DNA of 40,754 nucleotides from JAYZBC01 sp036339375 (GTDB lineage: Bacteria; Pseudomonadota; Alphaproteobacteria; MPNO01; UBA2964), in the NCBI GenBank assembly GCA_036339375.1, contig JAYZBC010000016.1, positions 1 to 40,754 on the forward strand. The letters run 5' to 3'. The notes under the pieces are model-generated. The model saw only the letters and a list, made by a program, of their open reading frames with translations, made no database searches and was not told the origin of the DNA. The stretch's first letter is position 1. Each line of letters begins with the position of its first letter. Positions 8,087 through 16,245 of this stretch are shown piece by piece. Both the position numbers and the translations under genes were made by a program.

Positions 8087-8926
8087 ATGAAGTTTACTGG
8101 AACTAAAAATTATGTCACGACAAATGACTTAAATATGGCTGTCAATGCGGCTGTAACTTTAGAAAGACCACTTTTAGTTAAGGGAGAACCGGGTACCGGG
8201 AAAACTCTGTTGGCCGTAGAGGTTTCTCAATCCTTAAAAATGCCCTTGTTTGAGTGGCACATTAAATCTACGACAAAGGCGCTTCACGGGCTCTATGAAT
8301 ACGATGCTGTTTCTCGTTTAAGGGATTCTCAACTGGGAGAAGAAGGAGTGGCTAATATTCGCAATTACATCGATAGGGGCCCCCTTTGGCGGGCATTCGA
8401 AAATGAGCAACAATCTGTTGTTTTAATTGATGAAATTGATAAAGCAGACATTGAGTTTCCAAACGACTTGTTACAGGAACTCGATAGAATGGAATTTTAT
8501 GTATACGAAACACAAGAAACCATTAAAGCTAAACACCGACCTATTGTAATAATTACCTCTAATAATGAGAAAGAACTTCCGGATGCATTTCTCCGGCGGT
8601 GCTTTTTTCATTACATTCGGTTTCCAGAAAATGAAACGATGGAAAAGATAGTTAAGGTCCATTTCCCTGACATTAAAAAAAATTTACTAAAAGAGGCTTT
8701 AGAGGTTTTTTATTCATTGCGCACAGTAAATGGTATCAAGAAAAAACCGTCAACTTCGGAACTTTTAGATTGGATAAAATTGTTGCTGGTAGAAGATATT
8801 GATGCCAAGGCTGTAAAATCCGATTCAAACAATGCAATTCCTCAACTATATGGTGCTCTTTTAAAAAATGAACAAGATGTTCACATGTTTGAAAGACTTG
8901 CCTTTCTTTCGAGACGACAAGGTTGA
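8087..8926 (+). CDS. MoxR-family AAA+ ATPase (CoxD-like)
   Basis: A 279-residue AAA+ ATPase: Walker A GEPGTGKT (33-40), Walker B VVLIDEID (111-118), sensor 1 TSNN (157-160) and arginine-finger region FLRRC (169-172). The start MKFTGTKNYV matches the usual start of this MoxR subgroup, so ATG 8087 is preferred over one five codons earlier. MoxR ATPases work with VWA-domain partners as chaperones that mature metalloenzymes or complexes; the CoxD homolog acts in cofactor assembly of Mo-Cu CO dehydrogenase. The next gene encodes just such a VWA protein, 24 bases downstream. A molybdenum hydroxylase large subunit lies about 8 kb away (17250-19631) and could be the client, which is inference. Confidence 0.93.
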   Translation: MKFTGTKNYVTTNDLNMAVNAAVTLERPLLVKGEPGTGKTLLAVEVSQSLKMPLFEWHIKSTTKALHGLYEYDAVSRLRDSQLGEEGVANIRNYIDRGPLWRAFENEQQSVVLIDEIDKADIEFPNDLLQELDRMEFYVYETQETIKAKHRPIVIITSNNEKELPDAFLRRCFFHYIRFPENETMEKIVKVHFPDIKKNLLKEALEVFYSLRTVNGIKKKPSTSELLDWIKLLLVEDIDAKAVKSDSNNAIPQLYGALLKNEQDVHMFERLAFLSRRQG

Positions 8927-8950
8927 TGTTTTTTTCTAAAATTATTCCTA

Positions 8951-10162
8951 ATGTTCATTAACTTTTTCTTCGGCCTCCGAGATTTGAAGGTACCGGTTAC
9001 GATCCGAGAATACCTTATGCTGCTAGAAGCAATGGAAAAAGGAGTAGGCTGTTTTAATGTGGATGATTTTTATTTCCTTGCCCGTTCTGCTCTTGTTAAA
9101 GATGAGCGTTTTTTTGATAGGTTTGATCAGGCCTTTGGTGTTTTTTTTAACGGATTAGAAAAAAAAAGCGCAAAATTTTTTGAAGGAGGGGTTCCTGAAA
9201 ATTGGCTTCGTTCAGCATCGCGCCGTCTTTTTAGTGACGAAGAGTTGGCAAAGTTAGAACGGTTAGATTTTGATCAACTAATTGAAGAGTTTCAAAAACG
9301 TTTATCTGAACAAGATAAAGCTCATTCGGGTGGTAGCAAATGGGTTGGAACAGGAGGAACATCGCCTTTTGGCAATTCTGGTGTGAATCCAGCGGGAATT
9401 CGAATAGGTGGAGAAGGTGGTGGTGGAAGTGCAACGAAAGTTTGGAAAAAACGCGAATACCGAAATTTAAACGATGATGTGGAAATAGGAACGAGGAATA
9501 TAAAGATTGCTTTAAGAAGACTTCGAAAGTTTTTACGTGAAGGTGCAAAGGATGAATTTTTTCTAGAAGAGACCATTAATGCTACTGCAAAGAATGCTGG
9601 ATATTTGGAAATCCATATGCGGGCGGAACGGAAAAACCGTGTCAAAGTTTTATTATTTATTGATGTCGGTGGGACTATGGATTCGCATGTTAAAGTTTCC
9701 GAAGAATTATTTTCTGCAGCAAAAACTGAATTTAAACATCTCGAATATTTTTACTTTCATAACTTTATTTATGAACGCGTATGGCAGGAAAATAGGAGAG
9801 GTTATGGTGAATATATTCCAACCTGGGAGGTATTAAATACCTATGGGCCGGATTACAAAGTCATTTTTGTTGGAGACGCAACCATGAGCCCTTACGAGGT
9901 TACCGAAGTCGGTGGCTCGGTGGAACATTGGAATGAGGAAGCTGGTGCTGTTTGGTTCCAAAGATTTTTGGAAAAATTTTCTGATATTATTTGGCTTAAT
10001 CCGGAATCATCTGAAAGATGGCCACAAACGATGTCCACGCAACTCATTTACCGATTGATTAACGGAAGAATGTTTCCAATGACACTCAATGGTTTGGATC
10101 AGGCGATGGGTCTTCTTTCGAAACGACAAAATGCAGTCCTAAAACCAATAAATTTGCAATAA
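8951..10162 (+). CDS. CoxE-like VWA-domain protein
   Basis: A 403-residue partner of the MoxR ATPase. The N-terminal helical region (1-125) begins FFFGLRDLKVPVTIREYL. It is followed by a Gly/Ser-rich linker (about 126-160) and a C-terminal von Willebrand A domain (about 230-403). The MIDAS motif reads D238-V-G-G-T-M-D244 where a canonical site is DxSxS, so the metal site is altered (Gly240, Thr242), as in other CoxE-like proteins. CoxE assists assembly of the CO dehydrogenase active site together with CoxD. No signal peptide or membrane segment is seen, so it is cytoplasmic. It is followed after 7 bases by a cupin gene, so the three form one operon. Confidence 0.9.
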   Translation: MFINFFFGLRDLKVPVTIREYLMLLEAMEKGVGCFNVDDFYFLARSALVKDERFFDRFDQAFGVFFNGLEKKSAKFFEGGVPENWLRSASRRLFSDEELAKLERLDFDQLIEEFQKRLSEQDKAHSGGSKWVGTGGTSPFGNSGVNPAGIRIGGEGGGGSATKVWKKREYRNLNDDVEIGTRNIKIALRRLRKFLREGAKDEFFLEETINATAKNAGYLEIHMRAERKNRVKVLLFIDVGGTMDSHVKVSEELFSAAKTEFKHLEYFYFHNFIYERVWQENRRGYGEYIPTWEVLNTYGPDYKVIFVGDATMSPYEVTEVGGSVEHWNEEAGAVWFQRFLEKFSDIIWLNPESSERWPQTMSTQLIYRLINGRMFPMTLNGLDQAMGLLSKRQNAVLKPINLQ

Positions 10163-10169
10163 GATAAAC

Positions 10170-10541
10170 ATGCCAATTATTCCTAAAAATGGTGTTTTGG
10201 ATTTGCCACTTCATGACGGCGCCACTTATCAGACACTGGTTGGAGATGAAAAAGGTAGCACACCCCTAAGGCTTGGCTTACAAACTTCACCCCCAGGATT
10301 TTCATCAGGCCTCCATTGGCATCCGTATATGGAAATTGTTATTGTTTTAGAAGGTGAGGGCGAGGCCTGGATAGAAGGAGAAGGAGATCCGGTGACAATC
10401 TCTCCTGGAACCACTATGGTTTTTCCTCCAAACGTTAAACACTGGTTTAAGGTAAAGGATCATTCTTTTATGAAGACCTATGGAGTCCATGCGTCTCCAG
10501 AGCGAATTGTTAGGAGAAAGCCCGGTGATCAACGCCCTTGA
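10170..10541 (+). CDS. Small single-domain cupin protein
   Basis: A 123-residue cupin. Motif 1 supplies His49, His51 and Glu55 (HWHPYME) and motif 2 supplies His91 (PPNVKHWF), a complete 3-His/1-Glu metal site. Such small cupins may be dioxygenases, isomerases or sugar/ligand-binding proteins, and nothing here decides among them. It starts 7 bases after the VWA gene stop, so it probably belongs to the MoxR-CoxE operon. It converges on the 3-hydroxyanthranilate dioxygenase gene, itself a cupin, but the two are clearly different in sequence. Confidence 0.82.
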   Translation: MPIIPKNGVLDLPLHDGATYQTLVGDEKGSTPLRLGLQTSPPGFSSGLHWHPYMEIVIVLEGEGEAWIEGEGDPVTISPGTTMVFPPNVKHWFKVKDHSFMKTYGVHASPERIVRRKPGDQRP

Positions 10542-10571
10542 ATTTTAAATTTTGCAAATTCAAACAACTCT

Positions 10572-11096
10572 TTAAATGTTAAGTTTTTGTGGATGCGGGT
10601 GACCACATTCTTTACACTTTTCAGGAGCAACAGTTTTGTAATATTCTTCAAAAACAGGGGGCAAATCTTTAACTATATTATCGACTCTAACTTCCCTTCT
10701 CCAAACCCGAGAACAACATTTTACACAGTACCATTCAAAGGCATCCATTACACCTGCTGGTCTAACTCTTTCGACAACCATACCAATGCTTTCGGGGTCA
10801 GGTCTTTGCGGGGAATGTGGCATGTGGGGTGGAATTAAAAGAATGTTACCTTCATTTATCGGTTTATCAAGTAACTTTCCCTCTTCAAAAACCTTTAGGG
10901 TCATATCCCCTTTTAATTGAAAAAAAAATTCTTCATAGGGGTCATCGTGATAATCTGTCCGAATATTAGGTCCCCCAACAATTTGCACTATAAAATCTTC
11001 TTCAGCAAAAATAGTCTGATTTAGAACAGGTGGCTTTAGTAAATGTCGGTTATCATCAACCCACTGCATGAGGTTAAACGAAGCAAGCATTGTCAT
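10572..11096 (-). CDS. nbaC: 3-hydroxyanthranilate 3,4-dioxygenase
   Basis: A non-haem Fe(II) cupin that opens the ring of 3-hydroxyanthranilate to 2-amino-3-carboxymuconate semialdehyde. At 174 residues the length is right for the bacterial enzyme. All key residues of the structurally studied Cupriavidus enzyme are found with an offset of one: iron ligands His50, Glu56, His94; substrate Arg46, Arg98 and Glu109; and the second, rubredoxin-like metal site Cys124, Cys127, Cys161, Cys164. A strong AGGAG precedes the ATG. It is the last of three minus-strand genes, after a GlcG/HbpS-like gene and an unknown gene. No kynureninase or semialdehyde dehydrogenase is nearby, so whether it serves tryptophan breakdown, NAD synthesis or a nitro/aminobenzoate route is open. 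Confidence 0.93.
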   Translation of the reverse strand: MTMLASFNLMQWVDDNRHLLKPPVLNQTIFAEEDFIVQIVGGPNIRTDYHDDPYEEFFFQLKGDMTLKVFEEGKLLDKPINEGNILLIPPHMPHSPQRPDPESIGMVVERVRPAGVMDAFEWYCVKCCSRVWRREVRVDNIVKDLPPVFEEYYKTVAPEKCKECGHPHPQKLNI

Positions 11097-11115
11097 TTCT
11101 TTCTCCTAAACAATG

Positions 11116-11454
11116 TCAGGTTGAATAATAAAAATCATCTGGCAATTTATTTAATGCGCTATTTAATGTACGGCTTTTGGTAATAGTTTCTCCTGTTCGA
11201 TGATTAACCAAGGCATAGAGTCCATTCCGATGACGATCAACTCGATAGGCGGCATAGGGTACCCTTCCCCGTGCGCCCGAATAAAAAACTAACTGGTCTA
11301 AGCCGGGTTCGGTGACCCGTTCAAAACGAAACCACCTATATAAAAGTTTTTGTTTTACACCTAACGCTTCAACCCTATTTAGATCATTTTTTGAGAATTT
11401 TGAAAAATCAAGTTCTATAATATTATTAGGGTCTCTTTCTTTAAAATTGTTCAT
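11116..11454 (-). CDS. Uncharacterised 112-residue protein
   Basis: Not recognised. It has no signal peptide or membrane segment and is rich in basic and aromatic residues in the middle (LLYRWFRFERV, then VPYAAYRVDRHRNG), ending in LPDDFYYST. It may be a compact beta-rich domain. It sits between the GlcG/HbpS-like gene (14 bases upstream) and the 3-hydroxyanthranilate dioxygenase gene (19 bases downstream), all on one strand, so it is probably co-expressed with them. The close packing and ordinary codon use argue that it is a real gene. No function is proposed. Confidence 0.7.
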   Translation of the reverse strand: MNNFKERDPNNIIELDFSKFSKNDLNRVEALGVKQKLLYRWFRFERVTEPGLDQLVFYSGARGRVPYAAYRVDRHRNGLYALVNHRTGETITKSRTLNSALNKLPDDFYYST

Positions 11455-11468
11455 TTTTTATCATAAAA

Positions 11469-11897
11469 TTATTCAATTGGATTTAAACCGGCAGCTTTAA
11501 TTCCTTCGATTACACAAACCTCATCGTTGTCACCCGTATCACCGCTCGCACCAACCGCTCCTATAATTTCTTTATTTCCGTTTTCCACTAAAACTCCTCC
11601 GGGGCTTGCAAGCATTTTTCCTTCGCTTAAGTTGGAAATGGCACCAAAAAAATTTGGATTTCCTTTTGCACGATCCACGAGTTTACGAGAAGAAAATCCC
11701 ATTCCAAGGGATCCCCATGCTTTTCCAAAAGCTATTTGTGGCCGCAAAAGGGAAGATTTGTTCTCGCGTTTCAAGGCAACCAAATGGCCACCAGAATCTA
11801 AAACTGCAATTGTAAGGGGTTTAAGATTTAAGGTCCGACCCTTTTGAATAGCGGCATCGATTATAGTAGAGGCTTGCTCAAGCGTAATATTCGACAT
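11469..11897 (-). CDS. GlcG/HbpS-family protein
   Basis: A 142-residue protein of the GlcG/HbpS-like (DUF336) family. Typical landmarks are LTIAVLDSGGHLVALKR (about 27-43), the FGKAWGSLGMG helix, a PGGVLVENGNKEIIGAVGASG stretch and the C-terminal DNDEVCVIEGIKAAGL helix. Family members bind haem or cobalamin, or are small accessory proteins of catabolic clusters, and their biochemical role is generally unclear. AAAGGA lies 6 bases before the ATG. It is the first gene of the minus-strand trio ending in 3-hydroxyanthranilate dioxygenase and diverges from the FAH-family gene. Confidence 0.88.
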   Translation of the reverse strand: MSNITLEQASTIIDAAIQKGRTLNLKPLTIAVLDSGGHLVALKRENKSSLLRPQIAFGKAWGSLGMGFSSRKLVDRAKGNPNFFGAISNLSEGKMLASPGGVLVENGNKEIIGAVGASGDTGDNDEVCVIEGIKAAGLNPIE

Positions 11898-12003
11898 TTA
11901 ATTTCCTTTGAATAAACAAGTTCTTCAGTTGTGACATGGCTTACCAAATGAGACAATCCCTGCTTTAGGAGATTTTTTGACCATCACATAGAATGAGGAA
12001 AAA

Positions 12004-12918
12004 ATGGCTGATTTCAAACTTTTAAATTTTGAAAGAAATAAAGGGGAAGTTCGTCCAGGCTTACTAGTAGATAATGATCAAATCATTGACATTCAAAATG
12101 CTACAGGAGACGAAAAGTGGTGTACGAGCACCCTGAATATTCTTCGGGAATGGGATCAGGCGTGTCCAGTTCTTCATAAAATGGCTGAAGGCCTAACAGA
12201 CAAAGTTTCTTTATCCGATGTTAAACTTTTGGCACCAATTCTCTATCCACCAGCAATTTATTGTGCAGGGGCTAATTATAAAAAACATGCCATGGAAATG
12301 TCAGCAGATAAAAAAACGTTTCCAGATAAAAAAATTACAAATCCCTATTTTTTTTTAAAGTCAGGCCCTCATTGTGTTATAGGTCCGGACGAGGTAATTC
12401 GTTTACCGGCTATATCCAACTGTGTGGATTGGGAAGCTGAATTTGCAGTGGTGATTGGAAAGGCTGGTCGAAATATTTCTGTCGATAATGCTTTTGACTA
12501 TGTCGCAGGGTATACAATTATGAATGACCTTTCGGCCCGAGATCATAGCAAACGGGATGACTGGCCTCGTTGGGGTGTAGACTGGTTTGGCCACAAAAAT
12601 TTTGATGGGGCTGCACCTTTGGGGCCTTGGATTACGCCGGCAGATCAGATCGACGATCCCTATAAATGTCAAATGAAGCTTTGGGTAAATGAAGAAGAAA
12701 TGCAAAATGAATTTGTTTCCGATTTAATCTTTGATATTGCTGAACAAATTGAGTGGATTTCAAGAAGATTAACCCTTTTACCTGGTGATGTAATTTCGAC
12801 AGGTACACCTTCCGGCGTTGGCCGTCCCCGTGGTATTTTTCTTAAACCTGGAGATACAGTGCGGATTAACATAGACGGGATTGGGGAGTTAAGGAATACA
12901 GTCGTTCAGGGTGAATGA
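12004..12918 (+). CDS. Fumarylacetoacetate hydrolase-family enzyme
   Basis: A 304-residue FAH-fold enzyme with an N-terminal domain (1-80) and the catalytic domain beginning PPAIYCAGANYKKHAMEM. Metal ligands are Glu144 and Glu146 (DWEAEFAVVIG) and Asp175 (IMNDLSARD). The HKNFDG loop and the C-terminal GDVISTGTPSGVG are also typical. Family members hydrolyse C-C bonds in acylpyruvates, decarboxylate oxaloacetate or hydrate dienoates in aromatic meta-cleavage routes. Its place next to the 3-hydroxyanthranilate dioxygenase group suggests a downstream ring-fission product, but sequence alone does not choose the reaction. GAGGA precedes the ATG. It converges on the asparaginase gene with stop codons directly abutting (TGA|TCA). 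Confidence 0.9.
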   Translation: MADFKLLNFERNKGEVRPGLLVDNDQIIDIQNATGDEKWCTSTLNILREWDQACPVLHKMAEGLTDKVSLSDVKLLAPILYPPAIYCAGANYKKHAMEMSADKKTFPDKKITNPYFFLKSGPHCVIGPDEVIRLPAISNCVDWEAEFAVVIGKAGRNISVDNAFDYVAGYTIMNDLSARDHSKRDDWPRWGVDWFGHKNFDGAAPLGPWITPADQIDDPYKCQMKLWVNEEEMQNEFVSDLIFDIAEQIEWISRRLTLLPGDVISTGTPSGVGRPRGIFLKPGDTVRINIDGIGELRNTVVQGE

Positions 12919-13932
12919 TCATTGTAAAGAGGGGTGCTCAGCACAAACCAGACCGACCAACTCTCCTGAACGAGAAAAAATAGGGGGTTCGAGCAGATTA
13001 AGAAGAGGGCCTTTGGCATTTTCCGTTAAAACGCCAAGCTTTATTAAAAGGCGTATCATAACGGCTTCTGCTGCTTGTCTTCCTCCGTCATCAATTTTTA
13101 AAGCTACGCCCAAGCCCAATTTTGTTAGTGTTGCACAATAAACACCTTCGGCACCTGTTTTAACGAGTGCAGCTTCTCCTAAAGCATCTAGAACCCGAGT
13201 ACAAAAACGGTCCTTGCCGCCGATGAGATAAGGTTCAGCAGCCATTGCTCTTCTTATTCTCGAACAAGAGAGTTGTCGCTCCGAACTTTGATCATACGGG
13301 TCACCCAGGCGTGCCATTGCAAGGGCTAATTTTGAAAGAGGGATCGCAATTGTAGGAATACCGCAACCATCTATACCCATTGGTGCGTTAAACAGCTCTA
13401 GGCCTGTCATTTCCTCAAGTATTTGGATCACCAATTTTTGTACAGGGTGATCGAGCCGAGTGTAGCCGAGTGTGGGGTAACCTAAATGTTTGGCCACGCT
13501 AAGGAAGCCTGTATGTTTACCCGAGCAATTGTCATGCAAACTCGTTCCAGTTTTACCATTTTCAAAGAGGTGTTTTTTGGCTTCTTCTGTCCAGGGAAGA
13601 GACGGCCCACAGACTAAATCATCTTCTGCACACTCGATTTTCTTTAACCAATTCTCGATAATCTCTGTGTGGGTTATTTCTCCATTATGGCTTCCACATG
13701 CCAATGCCAAGTTTGCGTGCCCCAAACCAAAACGTTTTGCGGCTCCCGTTTCTATGAGTGCTAAAGCCTGAATAGGCTTCACACCTGACCTTGGAAAAAC
13801 GAGATTCTCAACATCTCCAGCTGATATTTTTGTTTCTCCTTGGGCATTCACGACTACATAAGAGCCCCTATGAATTGTTTCTACCGAATTTCCACGTAAA
13901 GTTTTTATAAGAACAGGGTTAGGTACAGGCAT
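12919..13932 (-). CDS. ansA: Rhizobium etli-type (class 3) L-asparaginase
   Basis: A 337-residue member of the Asparaginase_II (PF06089) family, unrelated to the E. coli enzymes. Residues of the studied R. etli enzyme appear with an offset of one: catalytic Ser49 and Lys52 (RSGVK), and zinc-site Cys136 and Lys139 (NCSGKH), Asp188 and Cys190 (GIDGCG). It should release ammonia from asparagine or a related amide in the cytoplasm. That residue match supports the ATG at 13932; TTG/GTG codons 21-24 bases further upstream are alternatives. It is the last of four minus-strand genes after two alpha/beta hydrolases and an LLM monooxygenase, so a pathway amide other than asparagine is possible. Confidence 0.9.
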   Translation of the reverse strand: MPVPNPVLIKTLRGNSVETIHRGSYVVVNAQGETKISAGDVENLVFPRSGVKPIQALALIETGAAKRFGLGHANLALACGSHNGEITHTEIIENWLKKIECAEDDLVCGPSLPWTEEAKKHLFENGKTGTSLHDNCSGKHTGFLSVAKHLGYPTLGYTRLDHPVQKLVIQILEEMTGLELFNAPMGIDGCGIPTIAIPLSKLALAMARLGDPYDQSSERQLSCSRIRRAMAAEPYLIGGKDRFCTRVLDALGEAALVKTGAEGVYCATLTKLGLGVALKIDDGGRQAAEAVMIRLLIKLGVLTENAKGPLLNLLEPPIFSRSGELVGLVCAEHPSLQ

Positions 13933-13989
13933 TCTAGTTTTCTTTTTACTCACCAAGATTTGGGTTTGAAACCACCAAATTTTACCGCC

Positions 13990-14847
13990 TCATTTTTGTT
14001 TTTTGTGAACCCCTTTGAGGAAAGCAATTGCCTCCTTGTTGAATCTTGAAGAGTGTTCGATATGTGGGCAATGAGCAGATTTGTCGTAGACAGAAAGTTT
14101 AGCCTTCGGAATGCGCTTGGCAAGTTTTGGTGCATAACCCCGTTCACGTAGTTGATCCTGTTTTCCAGCAATTAATAAAGTGGGCACTGAAATATTTTCG
14201 TATGTGGTGTTATCGGGGTTACCAAATTGCCCTCGTTTATTCTTAATTGTTGGCCGCTTGAACCGAACAGCTGCAGCACATTCCCATGCGCCAGGCATCG
14301 TTGCTAACTTTTGTCGTTTTCTAATATAGGTAGAATTATCAACCCAATTTTTTTTATTATAGAATAAGCCATCTAGTAGGTTTCGCATTGCTTTTGGTGA
14401 GCCATCATAATCAAGTAATTGTTGGCGGGCTTTAGTGGCTGGTGCAAAACCACCCCCAGAGGCTAGAACCATTGACCTGATTGGAAAAATCATTGGGGGG
14501 GCCGCCGCAATACGAGCTAAGTTACTTCCTCCCATCGAATTTCCAACAAAATCCGCTTCTTTAATGTCCATGATCTCAAAAAAACGGATTAAATGCTTAA
14601 AAAACCGGTCACGTCCTCCCCCAAAATCAAAAACTTTATCTGTTCTTCCGAACCCTAACCCATCGGGGGCAATTACCCTAAAGTGTTTTGAGAAAGCTGG
14701 TAAATTAAATTCCCAGGAGAGTTCTGAACAACCACCAAATTCACCGGAATGCATAAAAACCACAGCTGGGCCGTCTCCACCTTCCAGATAATGGGTGCGT
14801 ATACCGTCGACATTAATATAACGGCTTTTTATTCCCTTAATCGCCAT
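13990..14847 (-). CDS. Alpha/beta hydrolase (MhpC-like)
   Basis: A 285-residue alpha/beta hydrolase with a cap domain. Nucleophile Ser104 lies in GNSMGG; the acid is probably the Asp in AGKQDQL and the base the His in SAHCPHIEH. The oxyanion segment HSGEFGGC resembles meta-cleavage (C-C) hydrolases such as MhpC/BphD. The start MAIKGIKSRY at 14847 has GGAGA 7 bases upstream; an ATG six codons earlier lies inside the spacer and lacks this. It lies 21 bases after the LLM monooxygenase gene and 57 bases before asparaginase, all on the minus strand. Together they suggest oxygenation followed by hydrolysis and amide cleavage. The substrate is unknown. Confidence 0.87.
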   Translation of the reverse strand: MAIKGIKSRYINVDGIRTHYLEGGDGPAVVFMHSGEFGGCSELSWEFNLPAFSKHFRVIAPDGLGFGRTDKVFDFGGGRDRFFKHLIRFFEIMDIKEADFVGNSMGGSNLARIAAAPPMIFPIRSMVLASGGGFAPATKARQQLLDYDGSPKAMRNLLDGLFYNKKNWVDNSTYIRKRQKLATMPGAWECAAAVRFKRPTIKNKRGQFGNPDNTTYENISVPTLLIAGKQDQLRERGYAPKLAKRIPKAKLSVYDKSAHCPHIEHSSRFNKEAIAFLKGVHKKQK

Positions 14848-14868
14848 ATTTTCTCTCCTTTTCAAATT

Positions 14869-16209
14869 TTAAGCGGCTACCTTTCTCTTGCCAGTTAACT
14901 TTTCATTAGAAACTTTTTTTTGTTTTTTCGTCGTTTTTATTTTTAACTTATTTGTTTCATGGAATTTTCTGTACATTCTCTCCAGAGATTGGGTCCTTGC
15001 CCCACCCTTTTTTGCAGGAAGTTTACGGCCCTGAAACTCTAAAGGACCGAAACGATCACTCACTGTCCCCAAATGCTTAATTTGAGGAACAACCTCTTTT
15101 GCGAAAAGTGTCATGCTTTTCTTGACATCCTTCATGCTCATTGACCCTGCATGGAGCATTGCGATCAAGTGCCCAAAACCGCCAGTCTTTCGGTAAAGAG
15201 ATTTTATTTGTTTGACTACAGAATCTGGCGTTCCATAGATAGCAACGTGATTTTTTCTGAAAAATTCCATCCCCTTTTTTCTAATGGCGTCTGTTCTCCC
15301 ACCACTGAATTTTCCGGATAGAAAATTTGCATACATTTGCGTTTCAACATAACCCGGGGGTGCGCGAAATTGAGGCTCCGATTTGTTATGCGTGACATAC
15401 CAAAATACCTCGTTGACAAGCCTTAATGCCTCTTCTTCTGTATCTCCAACAGCAACCAAGGGCATAAAAGCGAACTGGTCATCAGCCGGTTTGGGTAAAC
15501 CCATTTTATTTAAATTTTTACGAATAGCCCCCCACATTTTTATAAGCCCATCGACAGGTGTCAAAAACATTGCAAAGGTATAGCCTCTCTTTACTGTTTC
15601 TGTTCCATGCACGATATTGCTACCGCCAGTAATCCATATTGGCGGGTAGGGTTCCTGGTAGGGTCTTGGCCACACGTTTACCTGGCGTTTGTGTATCCAA
15701 CGGCCTTCGTAATTAAATGGTCCATCTAAAGATGTCCATGCCTTGGTCATCAGGTCAATTGACTCCCATAGACGTTCATTAGTTTCTGTAGGATTTGCGT
15801 TGGAAGCAAAGAGTTCATAAGGAACACCTCGAACGAAACCACATTCCAAACGACCGTGCGAGATGTTGTCAATCATAGCCATCTCTTCTGCACAGCGAAT
15901 AGGATCCGCTAGATTTGCAACTGGATTGCCTAAGATACAAAGTCTAGCATTTTTGGTTTGTCTTGCCACAATGGCCACAGAAAGAGGTGCTGCTGAATTT
16001 AAACAGGTTGCCGTTTGGTGGTGCTCATTAATCATGCAGTTAATTCCAAGATCATCTGCAAGCAAATGTTGGTCTAGACACATGTTATACCAATCCGCAC
16101 CTATTTTGGGGTCATAAACTCGACTTGGTAGATTCACCCGCATCGATGAAAACTCATCGTCTGGAGGAAGATAGGGCCAAGCAAATTCAGTAAAATGATA
16201 AGTTTCCAT
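14869..16209 (-). CDS. LLM-class flavin-dependent monooxygenase (second copy), basic C-terminal tail
   Basis: A 446-residue luciferase-like FMN-dependent oxidoreductase, paralogous to the one at 3458-4708: shared landmarks are NEHHQT, RLCILGNPVANLADPIR, EEMAMIDNISHGRLE and PIWITGGSN. The fold ends near residue 385. About 40 further residues form a strongly basic tail (Lys/Arg-rich from about 405, ending KLTGKRKVAA), which the first copy lacks. It sits between two alpha/beta hydrolase genes on the minus strand, 36 bases after the first and 21 before the second. It probably oxygenates an organic substrate whose product goes to the hydrolases. No flavin reductase is nearby. Confidence 0.9.
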   Translation of the reverse strand: METYHFTEFAWPYLPPDDEFSSMRVNLPSRVYDPKIGADWYNMCLDQHLLADDLGINCMINEHHQTATCLNSAAPLSVAIVARQTKNARLCILGNPVANLADPIRCAEEMAMIDNISHGRLECGFVRGVPYELFASNANPTETNERLWESIDLMTKAWTSLDGPFNYEGRWIHKRQVNVWPRPYQEPYPPIWITGGSNIVHGTETVKRGYTFAMFLTPVDGLIKMWGAIRKNLNKMGLPKPADDQFAFMPLVAVGDTEEEALRLVNEVFWYVTHNKSEPQFRAPPGYVETQMYANFLSGKFSGGRTDAIRKKGMEFFRKNHVAIYGTPDSVVKQIKSLYRKTGGFGHLIAMLHAGSMSMKDVKKSMTLFAKEVVPQIKHLGTVSDRFGPLEFQGRKLPAKKGGARTQSLERMYRKFHETNKLKIKTTKKQKKVSNEKLTGKRKVAA

Positions 16210-16245
16210 TACATAGTTTCCATTTGATTTTGTTAAATTTTTGGC

